Shown piece after piece: positions 23,590-36,319 of a stretch of DNA of 64,000 nt. Position numbers and translations under genes: made by a program. The DNA is taken from positions 1,302,001 to 1,366,000 of the forward strand of contig OZ199840.1 of NCBI GenBank assembly GCA_964304625.1. Reading direction: 5' to 3'. The stretch's first letter is position 1; each line of letters opens with the position of its first letter. The notes beneath the pieces are model-generated. The model was given only the letters and a program-made list of their open reading frames with translations. It did not search any database and was not told the origin of the DNA. Origin of the DNA: Kudoa neothunni (taxonomy: Eukaryota > Cnidaria).

Positions 23590-24509
23590 TGAATTGGGGA
23601 ACTTTATTAAGTTCTGCATATTTAAGAAATATATTTTAACTTTATTTCCATAATAGAGATCTGCATCTATTGGTTTAATTCGATCATCAGATTCTAAATA
23701 ATTAATAGGAACCTAAAAATTATGAGGTTGGTTATAATACTTTAAAAAAATTGGTTGTAATTAATTTACTATATTTTAAAAGACATCGCTCTTTTAATTA
23801 GCACACATATGAGTGATGAATCTCGTGACTGCATAATTATTTGCTTTAACACTGAACAAATAATTAAAGTTGTCTTTTCATCCACAAAGAATAAAACCGC
23901 TTAAATTTCTTAATATATATTTAAGCTTAATAGTAAACCAATAAATATGTTAATGAAGCTATAAATTATAAAAATAATATTATAAGACATAAATATTAAT
24001 ACTGGATTATAATTTCATCTTTCATATTTATAAATTTTGTCATCCGTCGAATTTAATTGAAACAGTATATAGAATTATTAATATTATGTTTATTTATAAT
24101 TCTCGTCCTCAGTTTAATCTTTCTTAAACAAAATTTGTCGTTTTCTCCAAATGCAAAACAACATTTGTTTCATTAATTGAAATTACTTAGATTCTTACAA
24201 AAGTACAAAATTTTTTTATTCTCTCCAACAAGCCATGATATGATTAAATACTAAAACAAAAAGTTGACATTTCTAAAGTTATGTGACATTATTTCATAAA
24301 TCCAGTTAATATAATTTCTATGCATAGCAGTTGAAATAATTGAATTACGTTAGAAAGAAATAAAGCTTAACTCCAATAAAAAAGTTTTGATATTCAAGAA
24401 TGTTTATTCGATAAATTTTATATTAATCCAAAATATATTAGCGCTCTGTCGCTCAACTGAAATTTTTCGCATATTTACTATCCTTAACGATATATACGTA
24501 TATATATAT
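23590..24509. other. AT-rich intergenic region
   Basis: No feature supported. Confidence 0.3.
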
Positions 24510-24574
24510 ATACATACATACATACATACATACATACATACATACATACATACATACATACATACATACATACA

Positions 24575-24603
<29 letters not shown>
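24510..24603 (+). repeat. (TACA)n microsatellite, about 23 units
   Basis: An uninterrupted tetranucleotide run of ~94 bp, preceded by a short (TA)n tract. On the minus strand it is a (TATG)n tail directly following a GC-rich segment, as at the 3' end of some non-LTR elements. Confidence 0.95.
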
Positions 24604-24605
<2 letters not shown>

Positions 24606-25260
24606 TAACGCGAAAGCCCCCGCTTTGTCCGGGAGTGGGCCAATTTAAATAAAGGAAAATCTTGGAAAATTAGTAAAATATTAATTACTTTATTATATAA
24701 CATATATCCCCCGACTGAACAATATAAACTCATAATTTGGTTATAACATCATTATTTTGACGACCGTGTTATGTGAAATAAAATTTCATTCGTATAAAAT
24801 TACCCGACTTCGTCTAATAGTGGGATCATTTAACTATAAAAACAATCTTTATCTTTCAACCGACCCGCCGATTAAAATACTAAACGGAAACCTTAATCAT
24901 AATATCGTCTTTTTAAAATCAATGTTAATCAAAATAAACAGTAATATCCCAGTCCTCTTCATTTTCATTTGGAATGGACTTTATCTACAATTAGAAAGAA
25001 AAATCTCGGAGAACTCTTTTGAAGCTTTAATCGCTTTAACTAACCCGTGGATTAACACACTAATACAAAATGTGTGAACAGTGTTGCACTTAATGAAAAC
25101 GTGTTAACTTTAATTTAAATCCATACAAAATAATAATCAACTCCCGAGAATTAATCTCCCGCTTGAATAACACATGATTGTTTACCCGGCCTACCTACGC
25201 AGGCAAAAACATTATAGAACTTCCCAACTATGTTCTAATACTAAAAAATAGAATATCACA
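24604..25260 (-). mobile_element. Probable LINE/SINE 3' region with microsatellite tail
   Basis: On the minus strand this tract ends in GCCCACTCCCGGACAAAG, then GGGGGCTTTCGCGTTAATA, immediately followed by (TATG)n. A GC-rich terminal hairpin plus microsatellite tail recalls RTE-type LINEs and the SINEs that use them. The body has scattered GC-rich words (GGCGGGTCGG, GGCCGGGTAAAC, CGGGAGATTAATTCTCGG) unlike the surrounding DNA but no protein-coding frame of a reverse transcriptase. The class is therefore tentative and the 5' limit is unknown. Confidence 0.4.
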
Positions 25261-25599
25261 ACCTTATAGTTGAAACAGCTGCGGAAAATCAAAGTTATCT
25301 ACGCATACCTCTGTATTATATTGAGAGTCACATGCTAAAGTAATCTTGCTATTGTCATGTGTAATCTACCCACAAAAAGTTTACACCACCAATTCACCAG
25401 TTTTTAGGCGGTCGGTAAACTGCATAATATTTTTATTGATATTTTTGTACTTTTAAAGTATAAAAATAATCTTAAATAATAAAAAAGATTTTACTATAAG
25501 AATATGAATTCACGGACAATACAACTTTATATGTATAGATATCTACCACAAAAAATATATATAAACTAAAACTCGATGTGTTGTATCTTTTGTTAAAGC

Positions 25600-25965
25600 T
25601 GAAGTTTTAATATTTTTAGATGCCGAATAGTTTTGAAAATGAGAAGTTAACTTAAATATTATTACACATGCACAAACAACTTGATAAATGTAGGCATATT
25701 GATTATATTCAGTCATGATGTACAAATCCGATGCAAAATAAATTTTCAATGCATTTTAAAAATAGTGTGAAATTTTTACGTTGTTATGATACACCAGAAT
25801 AGGATTTTTATTTAATTTTTTCTCGTTAATAGATGCTGATATCTAAAACAAATTATTTTAACTTTATAAATTGTAATACCCAACCATTTTTATCCAATAT
25901 ATTATCTTTAGACAGCAGAAAATAGTTTAGGCATAAAATGTTTAAGATTTATTTTTTTTAATTTG
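25600..25965 (+). repeat. Dispersed repeat, copy 2
   Basis: The best match to copy 3 (52860-53220). Shared blocks are TTTTGAAAATGAGAAGTT, the CATATTGATTATA region, TTCAATGCATTTTAAA, GGTTTTTATTTAATTTTT-like and AATATATTATCT, in order. Copy 1 at 5800-6060 shares the right two thirds. Non-coding and unclassified. Confidence 0.6.
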
Positions 25966-27154
25966 TTGGAAGATCACTGAATTTAAAAAGATTAAGATAA
26001 ATTTTTCATGGGGCTTAACAGGTACCACACGCCAGTATAACCGTAATTTTTTCACACAATAAGATACGGTATAAAGTTGATTATCAGCACAAGCATCTAA
26101 ACACCACTAAGAAATTAAATTTTAAAACTATTAATAATAACTTTAAAATTAAAAAAATAATTTTGTCAATTTAATATTCGTTGAAATATGAATTTGTATT
26201 ATTAAACTCTTGAAAGAACTTTTAGAGATATTTTTAAATATTTTATAGATAAAAAATTATGTCTATAATGGAGTTACATTTATTTTTTTATTTCGGCCTC
26301 TCACCTTACCGAATCACGCAATACAAGAGACCTCAATATCAAAGTAAATACCAATTAAATATTTTTGGCGCTTATATTCTTTACGTATTTGATATTTGTT
26401 TAATTTTTATTTCGTTATTCTATCAATAGATATAGGATTAATGATATAAATGATGTATGATCTGGCGTCAATATACTATTGGTACTTCTTTATAATAAAG
26501 CAAAATTATTACTAATAAATATGCTATGTAAATATAAAAATAAGAATCATTTAATCTCTATAAACCTATAATGATTTAATACCTAAAATATTTTTATCTA
26601 AATCCAAAAAAATCTGATTGATCTCTCAATTGTAAATTAATAACATGTATTTATGAAATTAATTAAAGATCGGATCAAATTTATAAAGAAAAAGAACAAA
26701 TTTTGATGTTTTTGATTACAGTTAAATTTCTAATTTTAATCATGATCGAGTATCATAGACAGCGTTTCAATTGATAAAACCGCTCATCAGATGAGTTCAA
26801 AATTAACTTAATATAAACAGTAACATCGATTGACGGTTAGATAGGGTATTTATCTAAAAACAGTCCATTTGAACATATACACCAAAGATTGTTAGATTTT
26901 CCAGTTTGGGTCCTTTCTTAGTGGGTTTCTAAGTAAGGTTAAATAAGTTATTTGTATTTTCTCACCTTGAAATATCAACCATAACTTTTGGGCTTTCTAT
27001 CAGAAAAACTAACGAACCTCCTAAATATCATCAATGAGAATCCCGAAATTTTTTTCACACATATAGTCATACACTCTATTGTTGTTGTCATTTTCATACG
27101 AATAGGGCCTAAATAGATTCAACAATTCATCCAAAATAACAGTTAAATAATAAA
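25966..27154. other. AT-rich intergenic region
   Basis: No feature supported beyond the 3' flank of the NCAM-like gene. Confidence 0.3.
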
Positions 27155-30100
27155 TTACATTTTGTCAGCATAATAATAGGAGGTGGGTGTGTGAGTATCA
27201 ATATTTTCTGCCGTAAAGTTACGGATTGGCGATCCTGGCACCACAACTTTGTGTTTATAACTAAAACGATAAATCAAAAAAGAGATAATTGACAACACTA
27301 AACATACACATTGACATTTTCAACATTAGTGTCAGGATCAACAATGGCAACTCTAAAATTATTAAACGATATTACACCAAACTCACCGCGACCTGCAAAA
27401 GGGAAATACTTGGTGAGTTCAGTGGTTTCACATTTAGTATATTTAGCTTTGCACGAGCATTCTAATAATTAAGAGAATATATTAAGGTTTAGTGGAGCAG
27501 TTGGATTACCGTGAGGCCAACTAGCAGTGAATACTGTGTACAGGAAATAGGTAACCCCGTACGAATATAAACAAAGCATGATGAGGTCAATCAACCAAAT
27601 AATCAGCAACAACAGTAGAATCACAATCAGCGAAATAAATATCGAGTCCAGGGTGCTAGTGACAGCCCCAATGTAAGGGTTTTCTTGAAATAAAATCAAT
27701 CAAAAATCAAATATTTAGAATTATTCAAATAAAGAGATATTAATAGGTGGTACGTACTTCCAGCAATAACAATGAAATCTCTACTATATCTATTTCCAAG
27801 AAAATTTGAGGCTCCAACTTTAACCACATAAAAGTTGTCGGCTGACAGCCCCGTAATCATAAACTCTGTGGAGTAGAGATTGGTAATGAAATTGCAATGG
27901 CTGTGTAGATTGGAGATATTGAAATAATCAATACGGCACCATTCAATTGAAAACACATAATTGGAATCGTTGAAATTTCTCATAGGATATTGCCACATGA
28001 GATGTAAGTCGATACCATCAAGAAAAAGCACATTATTCAAGATACTTGGAGGATGCGGAGCTCCTACAATGAGATGAGAATCGATAATAAAAATCGAAGA
28101 AATAGCAAACAAGCAGATCCAATTACCAACTTCAAGTGTCCTAAAAGATACCGTGTCTGATGGTCGGCTCCAACCTGATATAATGTGACTTCGTATTTGA
28201 ATATTCCAAATGGTGTTTCTAAGGAGACCTTCCACTTGAACAAAGTTTTTTTTCTCAAGAATAGTGAAATACAAAAGATGATTCTTTGTAAACAGTAACA
28301 CCTAATAAGGAGTTTAGAGAATAAAAGAGTTGACTCAATTAATTACCTGAAAATCATGGTAGCTGGATTTGAGATAGAATTCATTAAAGTCCCATCGTAT
28401 AATAGCACTTGTAGTGTCTACATGGGACACTCTTATGTTGGCGGGTGGATCAGGTTCCTCTAAAATTTTTTGAAACAATTTAGAAATTCCCATCATAAAT
28501 AGAAATAGTCACATACCCATTAAGGCTACCAATATATCCAATGAATCATATCCATAGGTGTTCTCAGCAACACACGTGTAGACACCAAGTTGGCTAGAAT
28601 CGGTGAAGGAAAACACATAATTGAGAATCAACTGATTCATATTTTGATCGATAGAAATTCCTGCTTCTTTTATCTCGGTACCATTGAACGTGATATATAG
28701 TCGACTGAATGGAAGATTTTCAGAAACGCATTTTATATTGGCAACATTGTTGTATTTGGTGACAAACACAACGATCGTGGAGATATTTGCGTTGATGAAA
28801 GGTTTTTCTATTCGATATTAAGCTAGATCTATTGAAACAGATAATACTATCAATTACCTTCATTGTAAAGCTCTACATCTTTTACATCATAGGTTCTTTG
28901 GCCATTTTTAGTGGCGTTATTATCGGCCACACAAGCATAAATCCCTGCGTCTCCTTGAATCATGTAATCAAAGAATAACTCGGAAGCATTTGGTCGAATC
29001 TAACAAAAATCTTGCATAAAATCTATCTTATTGGAACAAATTGGTTACTTGTCTGTAATTGCCAATAGGTTGGTTGTTTCTCCACCAGGTGATTTGGGGA
29101 GGGGGTTGGCCTTCCACTTCACACACTATAGACACGTTAGCCCCAACACGGCCGTAACCATTATTTAGACGGACAATTCTAGCGGGTCCTAATAGGAATT
29201 TAAAAATTTCTTATTATATACTCAAACAAAAAATTACGTATGACTCCCATAATTTCTGTGGTTGAGGAGATTGTTCCAAAGTTGTTCTCTGAAACACACG
29301 TATATGTACCGATATCGAGTTCCTGAATATTGCTTATTTTTAGAGTTCCTGCCATTTCCATTTGATATTTTCTTAGACTGTCACGTTCGATCCGGGTTTC
29401 TTCGGTGGAGTTATTCCGTTTGAAAAGCCAATAATTGTTCAGATCCATTCCATAGGTACTGCATTGGATTACTCCTTCATCACCAACAGTAAATTGGTAA
29501 CGCTTTAAGGGGTAAACTGCTCGAAATGGAGCCGCTAAATATCCATTATAATGAGATTGAAACTCAATTTAATAATCTCAAATTAATAATTACTTCCGAC
29601 AAATACTTCAAACTGTTTGGTTTCTTTGACAGTCTTGTCACTATCCAACAGACTAGCCACATAAGTGGCCGAATCGTTGTATCTTACGCTTTTTATCAGC
29701 AAATTACCAAACCCGTCAACAACATAGCGACCGGTCGCCGGCTTTGTGGAAGCAGCAGGATTGTAGGTAATCAGAGGCTGGGATGCACCTTTAATACTCC
29801 ATTGAATAGGTGTGGCTAGAATGTTCGATGATCCAACATATATAGTTTGATCCTTGGACAAATCGATAAATTGAATTGGTCTGAATTCTGAAATTGTGGC
29901 TATATCAGCGTGTTTAATAACGCCTTCATTTATAAATAATACCATGCTTGGTCAGCATCAGATGCAAAGTTGTATCGATTCCTTGATCATTTTTTAGATG
30001 ACACGAATAGGTGGTCAATGTTTCGGGTTTATTCTTTTGTAAAATTAGCAGGGAATATTTATCCCCATGCATGATGGTAGCTAGATTGTTTTGGTCAATA

Positions 30101-30356
30101 ACCTGATTGTTCTTTTTCCATTTCACAAAAGTGTTCCCCTGGAAACAACAAACTATGCAAATCTCAGGAAGGGATGGCGTTTCGACGTAGATCATTGGCG
30201 AAGTGCTCTGACCACATCGTTCATCTACTATCGAATAGGTTATTCAGTTCAAGTTTTAATGATTATTCACCATCGGAAATAAATACTCGACTTACTCGTA
30301 TAAATAAAGTGCTCTCTGCCGCAAAGAACCACTATCAAAATGTGAAATATTAGCAT
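27155..30356 (-). CDS. NCAM/fasciclin II-like cell adhesion molecule (5 Ig, 2 FN3, one TM)
   Basis: On the minus strand, exon 1 (30356-30296) encodes a signal peptide, MLIFHILIVVLCGREHF. Five Ig-like domains follow, roughly 30200-29930, 29900-29580, 29500-29200, 29170-28860 and 28810-28510. Several show the W and DxGxYxC signatures (ELDIGTYTCVSENNFG, QGDAGIYACVADNN, SSQLGVYTCVAENTYG, PPPQITWWRNNQPIG). Two FN3 domains follow, starting near EPDPPANIRVSHVDT (~28460) and GAPHPPSILNN (~28060). A transmembrane segment FISLIVILLLLLIIWLIDL (~27620) and a short cytoplasmic tail end at 27155. Five Ig plus two FN3 plus a TM segment is the NCAM/fasciclin II layout, which mediates homophilic adhesion in nerve and muscle. 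Splicing of the last two tail exons is uncertain, and no ankyrin-binding FIGQY motif is seen. Confidence 0.82.
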
Positions 30357-32339
30357 TATTGGATTGGTTGCAAATACTCTCCTCTAACTACGTCTCATAC
30401 CATCACGATCAAACACCGTAATTTACTTGTATGTGTTGATGAGGAATCGCAAAAAATCACTATTTCAAACCTGTTTAAATTAACCCGATTATTTTTTCTT
30501 CTAATTCTAAAACGGCTATGTTATTTGAACAATAGCACTAGGTGCGATAAAGCATCCCTATGGAAACTGCTGTAAACAAAACAATGTGATTACGCGAAAA
30601 ACACCACCACCTACGTTTATCAAATACATCCTTATAACCAAATATAATGATATAATTTTTCCAATCATTGCTGTAATTTGGGATTATCGTGATTACCTAC
30701 TCAACCCCTCCAAAAATGTATCGATTAATTAAGTGTGCTTGTAACTTGGATACTAAGCGATATTTACTTTACTTATCGTAACCAAGATTATTTAGGCATT
30801 ATAACCTTTTTATAACCTATCGATCAGCAGTATCCTATGTAAAACCAATAGTGGATACGATTTTCGAATGATCATTAATTTATTGGATTTGTGGCTCCTA
30901 AGCTAAAAAATCTAGATGACCAATATTTTTTAGCTACCAAGAACATCTAATATCCTCTTGATCCGCTAAAACTAAACTCTAGTAGTTAATCAAATTAGGA
31001 TCGGCATCTCTGTAGCGCTTGTTGAACTGAAAACGTCGGGCGTTATTAAATAAATACCGTTGCTATGGTAATCTCAGACCTAAGTTACATAACATTATTT
31101 CGTTTATATACTTGGATCAATGTTTTAGTGGGTCGAATTTTTAATAAATTATTTGAATTTAGAATAAGATTAAAAAGAATTTTTAATTGTATAAATCAAT
31201 AAATCAAAAAGAAATATAAAATTTTGTTTGTTATATGCATTTAAATTCAAACAAGTATTTGATATTTAAAAAAATAATATTATTTTTGATGATAAAATAT
31301 TAAATTGTGAAAATACAAAAATAAAATAATTCATTTTTATAATTATTTAACATACGTGATATTCGGATAAATAGCTTGGAATTACACTAATCATAAATTA
31401 AAGAAAAATTTAATTGTCCTAAACGAATAATTCTTTGCAACTTTATTAAAATACCGTTTTATTTTACAAATAATCTATCTCGATGTTTATTAATTTTAGA
31501 AAATGAGTAATTTTTAGGGGATCTTTAAATAAAAAAATAGCTGAAAGATTAATAGGAGCTATTTGTTATCTTTTAACCACAGTTAATGCTTTCCTTTACG
31601 GCAGGGGGAAATTACGCTTTTGCTGTTTTTTTCAAGGGTATTTTTGGGTTCCAGAGAAAATAGATTTTAAAGGTCCTCAGTTATTTCACTATTAAAAGGA
31701 TGCTACTGTAAGAAATTTATAAATAAATAGTAAAAAAATCCATAACTCCATCTGTGAATTAAAATGAAAACACAAAACCATGATTAACAGGATCGAATGG
31801 GGTCAACGTCACGAAATCAAAACATAAATCTAAAAACATAGTGTGTGATGATATCATAGTAAGTCGAAAATTTAGTTTACTAAACTAAATTTAATAATAA
31901 ATAGTATAGAATGAAGGGATATAGGCTCAATTAAACGATAACCCCTAAAAATTTTCAGGCAGGACCTAAATTAGAGATTAAAGCGAATGCGTGTTAATCT
32001 TATATAACACAGAAATCAATGGTTAAACCATTTTCATTTTTATATGATTGGTATTAAAAATTATTATACTCTCCTGGGTTTTTACTAATTATTTTTGTAT
32101 ATTTTGTATTTTTAAAGGGACACATTGAATACAATAAATCATTTAAATGACTTATTTTGATTAAATTAATTTTTTGATTATCTGGGGTATTAAAACTAGA
32201 ATCAAAAAAATGGTTTAATTTACATCATGTAACTTCTATACGCATAATGCGCAGTATACTAATGTGGATATCAATAATTAATACACACATGATACGTTAA
32301 TTACAATTATCTTCTCAAATTAAAAATCAACGACCATTT
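30357..32339. other. AT-rich intergenic region upstream of the NCAM-like gene
   Basis: No gene seen. 30990-31080 is somewhat richer in GC (CGTCGGGCG) and may be regulatory. Confidence 0.3.
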
Positions 32340-32545
32340 TCCCTAACTTTTTTATAAAAAGTATTAATGGCGTCTCTTTTCCAGACAATTCCCGTTCATG
32401 TGTTCGTTCGTGCGTTTCGTGTGCGAGGATGATGATAAAGTATGCGGTGTAGCGGACGAGGGTCGAACCCATGACCCTCAAACCTAAAAGTGGCGAGACC
32501 TTATTACTTGACCATGGACCATAGCGCTGGCACACGATTACGCAC
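32340..32545 (-). mobile_element. tRNA-derived SINE
   Basis: On the minus strand from ~32545: TGGTCAAGTAATAAGG resembles a pol III A box, and GGGTTCGACCC ~40 nt later is a B box. They are followed by an unrelated tail (GCACACGAAACGCACG...). A T-arm can be drawn, but the 5' and 3' acceptor strands do not pair, so this is not a functional tRNA. The GC content is far above the flanks. The layout of tRNA-like head plus unrelated body is that of a SINE; only this copy was found in the window. Confidence 0.6.
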
Positions 32546-34428
32546 TATTATTATGTTGAGACACCACAGCGGCACCTAAAAACACCCTCTTGCGAATGTT
32601 TTTCGAATTTCTTTTTTCATGATTTTCCATGATAAACAAAAAGAATGCGGAGGGCGAAAATTCAGCTCAAAATAATTACTTCTAAATTTTAAGAATTTTT
32701 CATCCACACACTGAATTTTTTTCGTTCCTTTCTTAGTTATTAACTCAATAATTATTTATTATTACTATTTAGATTTTTTTCTATTTAATTTGTTGTTGGA
32801 AATTAAGAATTTATGCAATTTTTATTATTAAAACTAAGAAACCTAATTTTTTAAAATGACAATAGAAAACTGATTTACATTGCAGTATCTGTAATATAAA
32901 GAAAAAAAATATTAGGCTATATTTTGATTGTTTTTTAAGTAAGTTTTTGTGTATGTCAAAATTTAGTAGCAACAAATTCGGACCAATATACGAATCGAGA
33001 ATATTACTAAGTGTAAATTCAATATCTTAACTAAGGTTATTATTTTGATCGATACACATATAATTGACTAAAACCAATAAATTTATAGAAATAACAATTT
33101 TTGGATTTTTAATAACAACATTTTTACGTTTATCGAATGTTATACTAAACACACACCAAAAAATTCCTCTAATAAAGTAATAACTTCATATAATCAACCT
33201 TTAACTATTTACCTATTGAGATTAAATGTTTATCTAAAATATAATGTTTATTTATTTTTAAAAAACTCATCAGTCCTAAGAATATTAAGAAAATGCATAT
33301 TGAGAGCACGTGGTTGTCCTCGTTTTTAAACTATTCATGATTAAAACCAACAAAAACATGTATGAATAAATCTGATATTGTAAAATTTATATTTATATGC
33401 TAAAAAATATGAAGAATAACCAGCTTATGAGTGATCATCAAAACAAATTAGACAACAATTCAATGTTTGTTGAAAAAAGATGGAGATTGCATGTGTCCGA
33501 CAGCGTTCGGATGAAAAATTCTTAAAGTTTAGAAGTTATTATTTCAAGATAAATTTTATCTCTTTCTTATTCATTTATTTTATTATGGAAAATCGTGAAA
33601 AAAAGATATTGGAAAAACATGCGCAAGCGTGCGTTTTTAGGTGCCGCATATTTTATCATTACCAACAAAATCTTAAATCTTAAGTATGAAATTAATATGA
33701 AATTGTAAGAGAAGAAAAATATGAGGAATTGAATATAAACAATTACGATCTTTACCTTGATTTACTGGAATTTTTGAGGTATGTTACCCCATATGTCATA
33801 ATTTCATATTTTATTACCAAATAAAAATTTGATATCAGTGTTTTTTTCAAAGATAGTTAAATTGAGTTACGAAACAGAAGCTTGCTATATTAAGTTACGC
33901 TATAGTCAAATCTGTCTAAACATTTTTTAGAATGGTAAAAATACTTCCAAACCCTAATTTTATAAGTCTAATAATTAGAAGCGAATTTTTGAAGTGGCTA
34001 AATTAGGTCTATTCAGTTTGCTTTTGAGATAATGCAAAATAACACATAATAAAGAGATGGAGTGAATTAAATTTACTTCAGAAATATCTTATTTTTAGTA
34101 TTATTAGTATAAACTACTAATTTTCTTAACGTGTTTGGTTCAAGTCTATATTTAGACTTGGATAAAATTTTTCCAGCGTATGAAAACCCCCGTATTGACA
34201 TTGAGCTGGTCGGCTGTACATGTTAGCTGCAATTTTTTAAGATTTTCTTTCTTTGAGTTTTCCCAATAAATGAGCGGATTTTCTTAAACTTGGTTGACTT
34301 TTCTCGGATGTACAGTTGAATTTCTGATTGAAAATCTTCTCAGTCACTATCCAGTTCATAACATATTGAGTAGTTTTTCAAAGGTTGGGGGCTCTTTGGG
34401 ATTTATTCTAAATTTTTTTTAATGTTTG
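32546..34428. other. AT-rich intergenic region
   Basis: A 67-codon frame at 33480-33683 is open, but nothing supports it as a gene. Otherwise empty. Confidence 0.3.
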
Positions 34429-35545
34429 TTACAGGAAAAGATTTATCATCAAATTTGTTTTTTTAAATGGGTAATTTGGTTCAGCCATGCCAGACAAAAG
34501 CGACTCAACGTGGTTTGTCACAAAATTTAATTCTTTATTTTGCAGAATCACACTCAATGAATTTGAATTTTTTATAATTTGGTTGGAGAAAAGCTGCGAT
34601 TTTATGGTTGATATCAATACATTGTGTGTATTCTTGTCCAATAAACTTTCCAAGTGCGTACAATAATTGCCCATAAGAGTTTCACGTTGCTTTTGAATCA
34701 TTGCTTTGATACGATGAAATACAATAAACACCTAACGATATTGTAAAAAACGAAACTTAAACGAATTACAAAATGTGACGATGGTCTATTCACCTGCTTC
34801 AACTGATCAAAGAAATCGGAAAATATTTGAAAAATTCAGCTACAACAACACATTCGTTCTTGTCCAATCCGTCAAAGTATTTTTTAGCTGGATGATTTTT
34901 TGGCACACCCTCCAAACTATCGAAACCCGCCATTAACGTCCTATATCGACCGCTGAGACCTCTCCATGGTCGCGTAGCTGAGCCCCATTGTATTTTCATT
35001 GGTAATTTTGACTGTAAATCTGCCGTTTTATGAACAGATCCGCAGAGTTTGTCAACATTCACCCTTAGTATGGATAAATCGGATGTGTTGTTTGTACTGA
35101 GATCCCAAGCTACACATAATAAACAAATCGAAATTAGATCAGATTCGCTGAGTGAAAATTTACTACAAAATTCCGTGCAGATTTTATTTATATTTTCTGC
35201 AGTGTGTTTTACAGGAAAATAGATCATGTCATATTGGAAATGATGAAGGGTGACATTTTTAACAAAGAACACTGATATATCAATGAATGAATTGATTTTG
35301 ATATTATCAGTCCAAATATCAAGGTTAGGCACATACTCATTCATGATTATTTTTTTAACGCATTTTTTGGATAAAATCTTAAGTCTAGCACTAGGTTCAC
35401 TGAACATTCTGCCCAAGTTAAATGCAAAGTTTATCATCTCTCTCTATAAACGGCGCACTTTCTGTTATTGTAAACGGGAAGGTCGTTTCAGCCACAAAAT
35501 TAGCAATTTTAGTGTCAAACATTACCTGATCTGATACGCTTAGAT
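34429..35545 (-). mobile_element. hAT transposase relic
   Basis: Minus-strand fragments read MFDTKIANFVAETTFPFTI..., then NLDIWTDNIKINSFIDISVF, HTAENINKICTEF, WDLSTNN and VHKTADL. These are the usual hAT order: a Pf-motif, the WTD(D/S) block with the first catalytic Asp, the H...I block, the D..N block and the H-L block. A later piece (34731-34429) continues the insertion domain. The C-terminal dimerisation region and terminal repeats were not found, the frame is interrupted, and no ATG-to-stop gene of family length (~600 aa) remains. Confidence 0.65.
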
Positions 35546-36296
35546 TAACAATTGAGATGGGATACACTAAAATATTAAAGGGGTTAAAAAGATATTATAG
35601 ACCTGCTTCAACAAACCTTACAAGTAAGTAGAACAATGTGCATTTTAAAATTTAATTTATATAGATTTTTATTTGATGAGATTTCAACATAATTTGCGCG
35701 AGAGATAATTTTAATTGTTGAATCATACATGAAAAGAAATAACCTTTTCCATTAAAAAATTCACATTCGTATTATTGTATCAATTAAAATTTATATTCAG
35801 TTTTTTAACAAAATTTTGATAAAAACCGAAGAAAAACTTAATATGCAATAAAAATTCGTATCATCGCAATAATGTAAATTAATATGGTTAATCTTTAACT
35901 TAATTTAAGTTTTTTAGATTTCATTTTGTCTCTTAAAATACAACGTTAATATTGAATAAAATATGTAATATATTTCCTTACTCCCAAATTAAAAATAATT
36001 AATTAACAGGCGGAAGCCGATACTGTAATTTTCGTAAATGTATTCATTTGAATATATAAAGCAATAATATTAATTATACTAAAAATAAAATTAAAATAAA
36101 AAATGCTTATCTAAGATTCACTTTTATTCGAATTTTACGAGGATCCTAATTTTTAGACCATTCCTATGTCAATATCTAAGTGATATTAGTAAAATTTTTG
36201 GAGTAAACCATATATTGGTGATTTTCAAATTTTGTTGGTTGATAAGAATGACTAATATTTTAAAATTCAAAAAAGTATTCCAAAATTTGGTACTAA
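35546..36296. other. AT-rich intergenic region
   Basis: No feature supported before the MRPL10 promoter palindrome. Confidence 0.3.
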
Positions 36297-36308
36297 TGCG
36301 CACGCGCA
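36297..36308. promoter_or_regulatory. NRF-1-like palindrome upstream of MRPL10
   Basis: TGCGCACGCGCA agrees with the NRF-1 (alpha-Pal) consensus YGCGCAYGCGCR at every position except the eighth (here C in the Y-G-C-G-C half). It lies 11 bp before the MRPL10 start codon. NRF-1 is a known activator of nuclear genes for mitochondrial proteins in animals, which suits this target. Binding is inferred. Confidence 0.5.
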
Positions 36309-36319
36309 ATTATTTTTAA

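Noticed and set aside
24387-24608. Tyr/Ile/His repeat protein
   Set aside because: It is a translation of the (TACA)n microsatellite.
32445-32540. Functional tRNA gene
   Set aside because: The B box and T-arm are good, but the acceptor strands do not pair and the anticodon arm is poor; the SINE-like tail explains it better.
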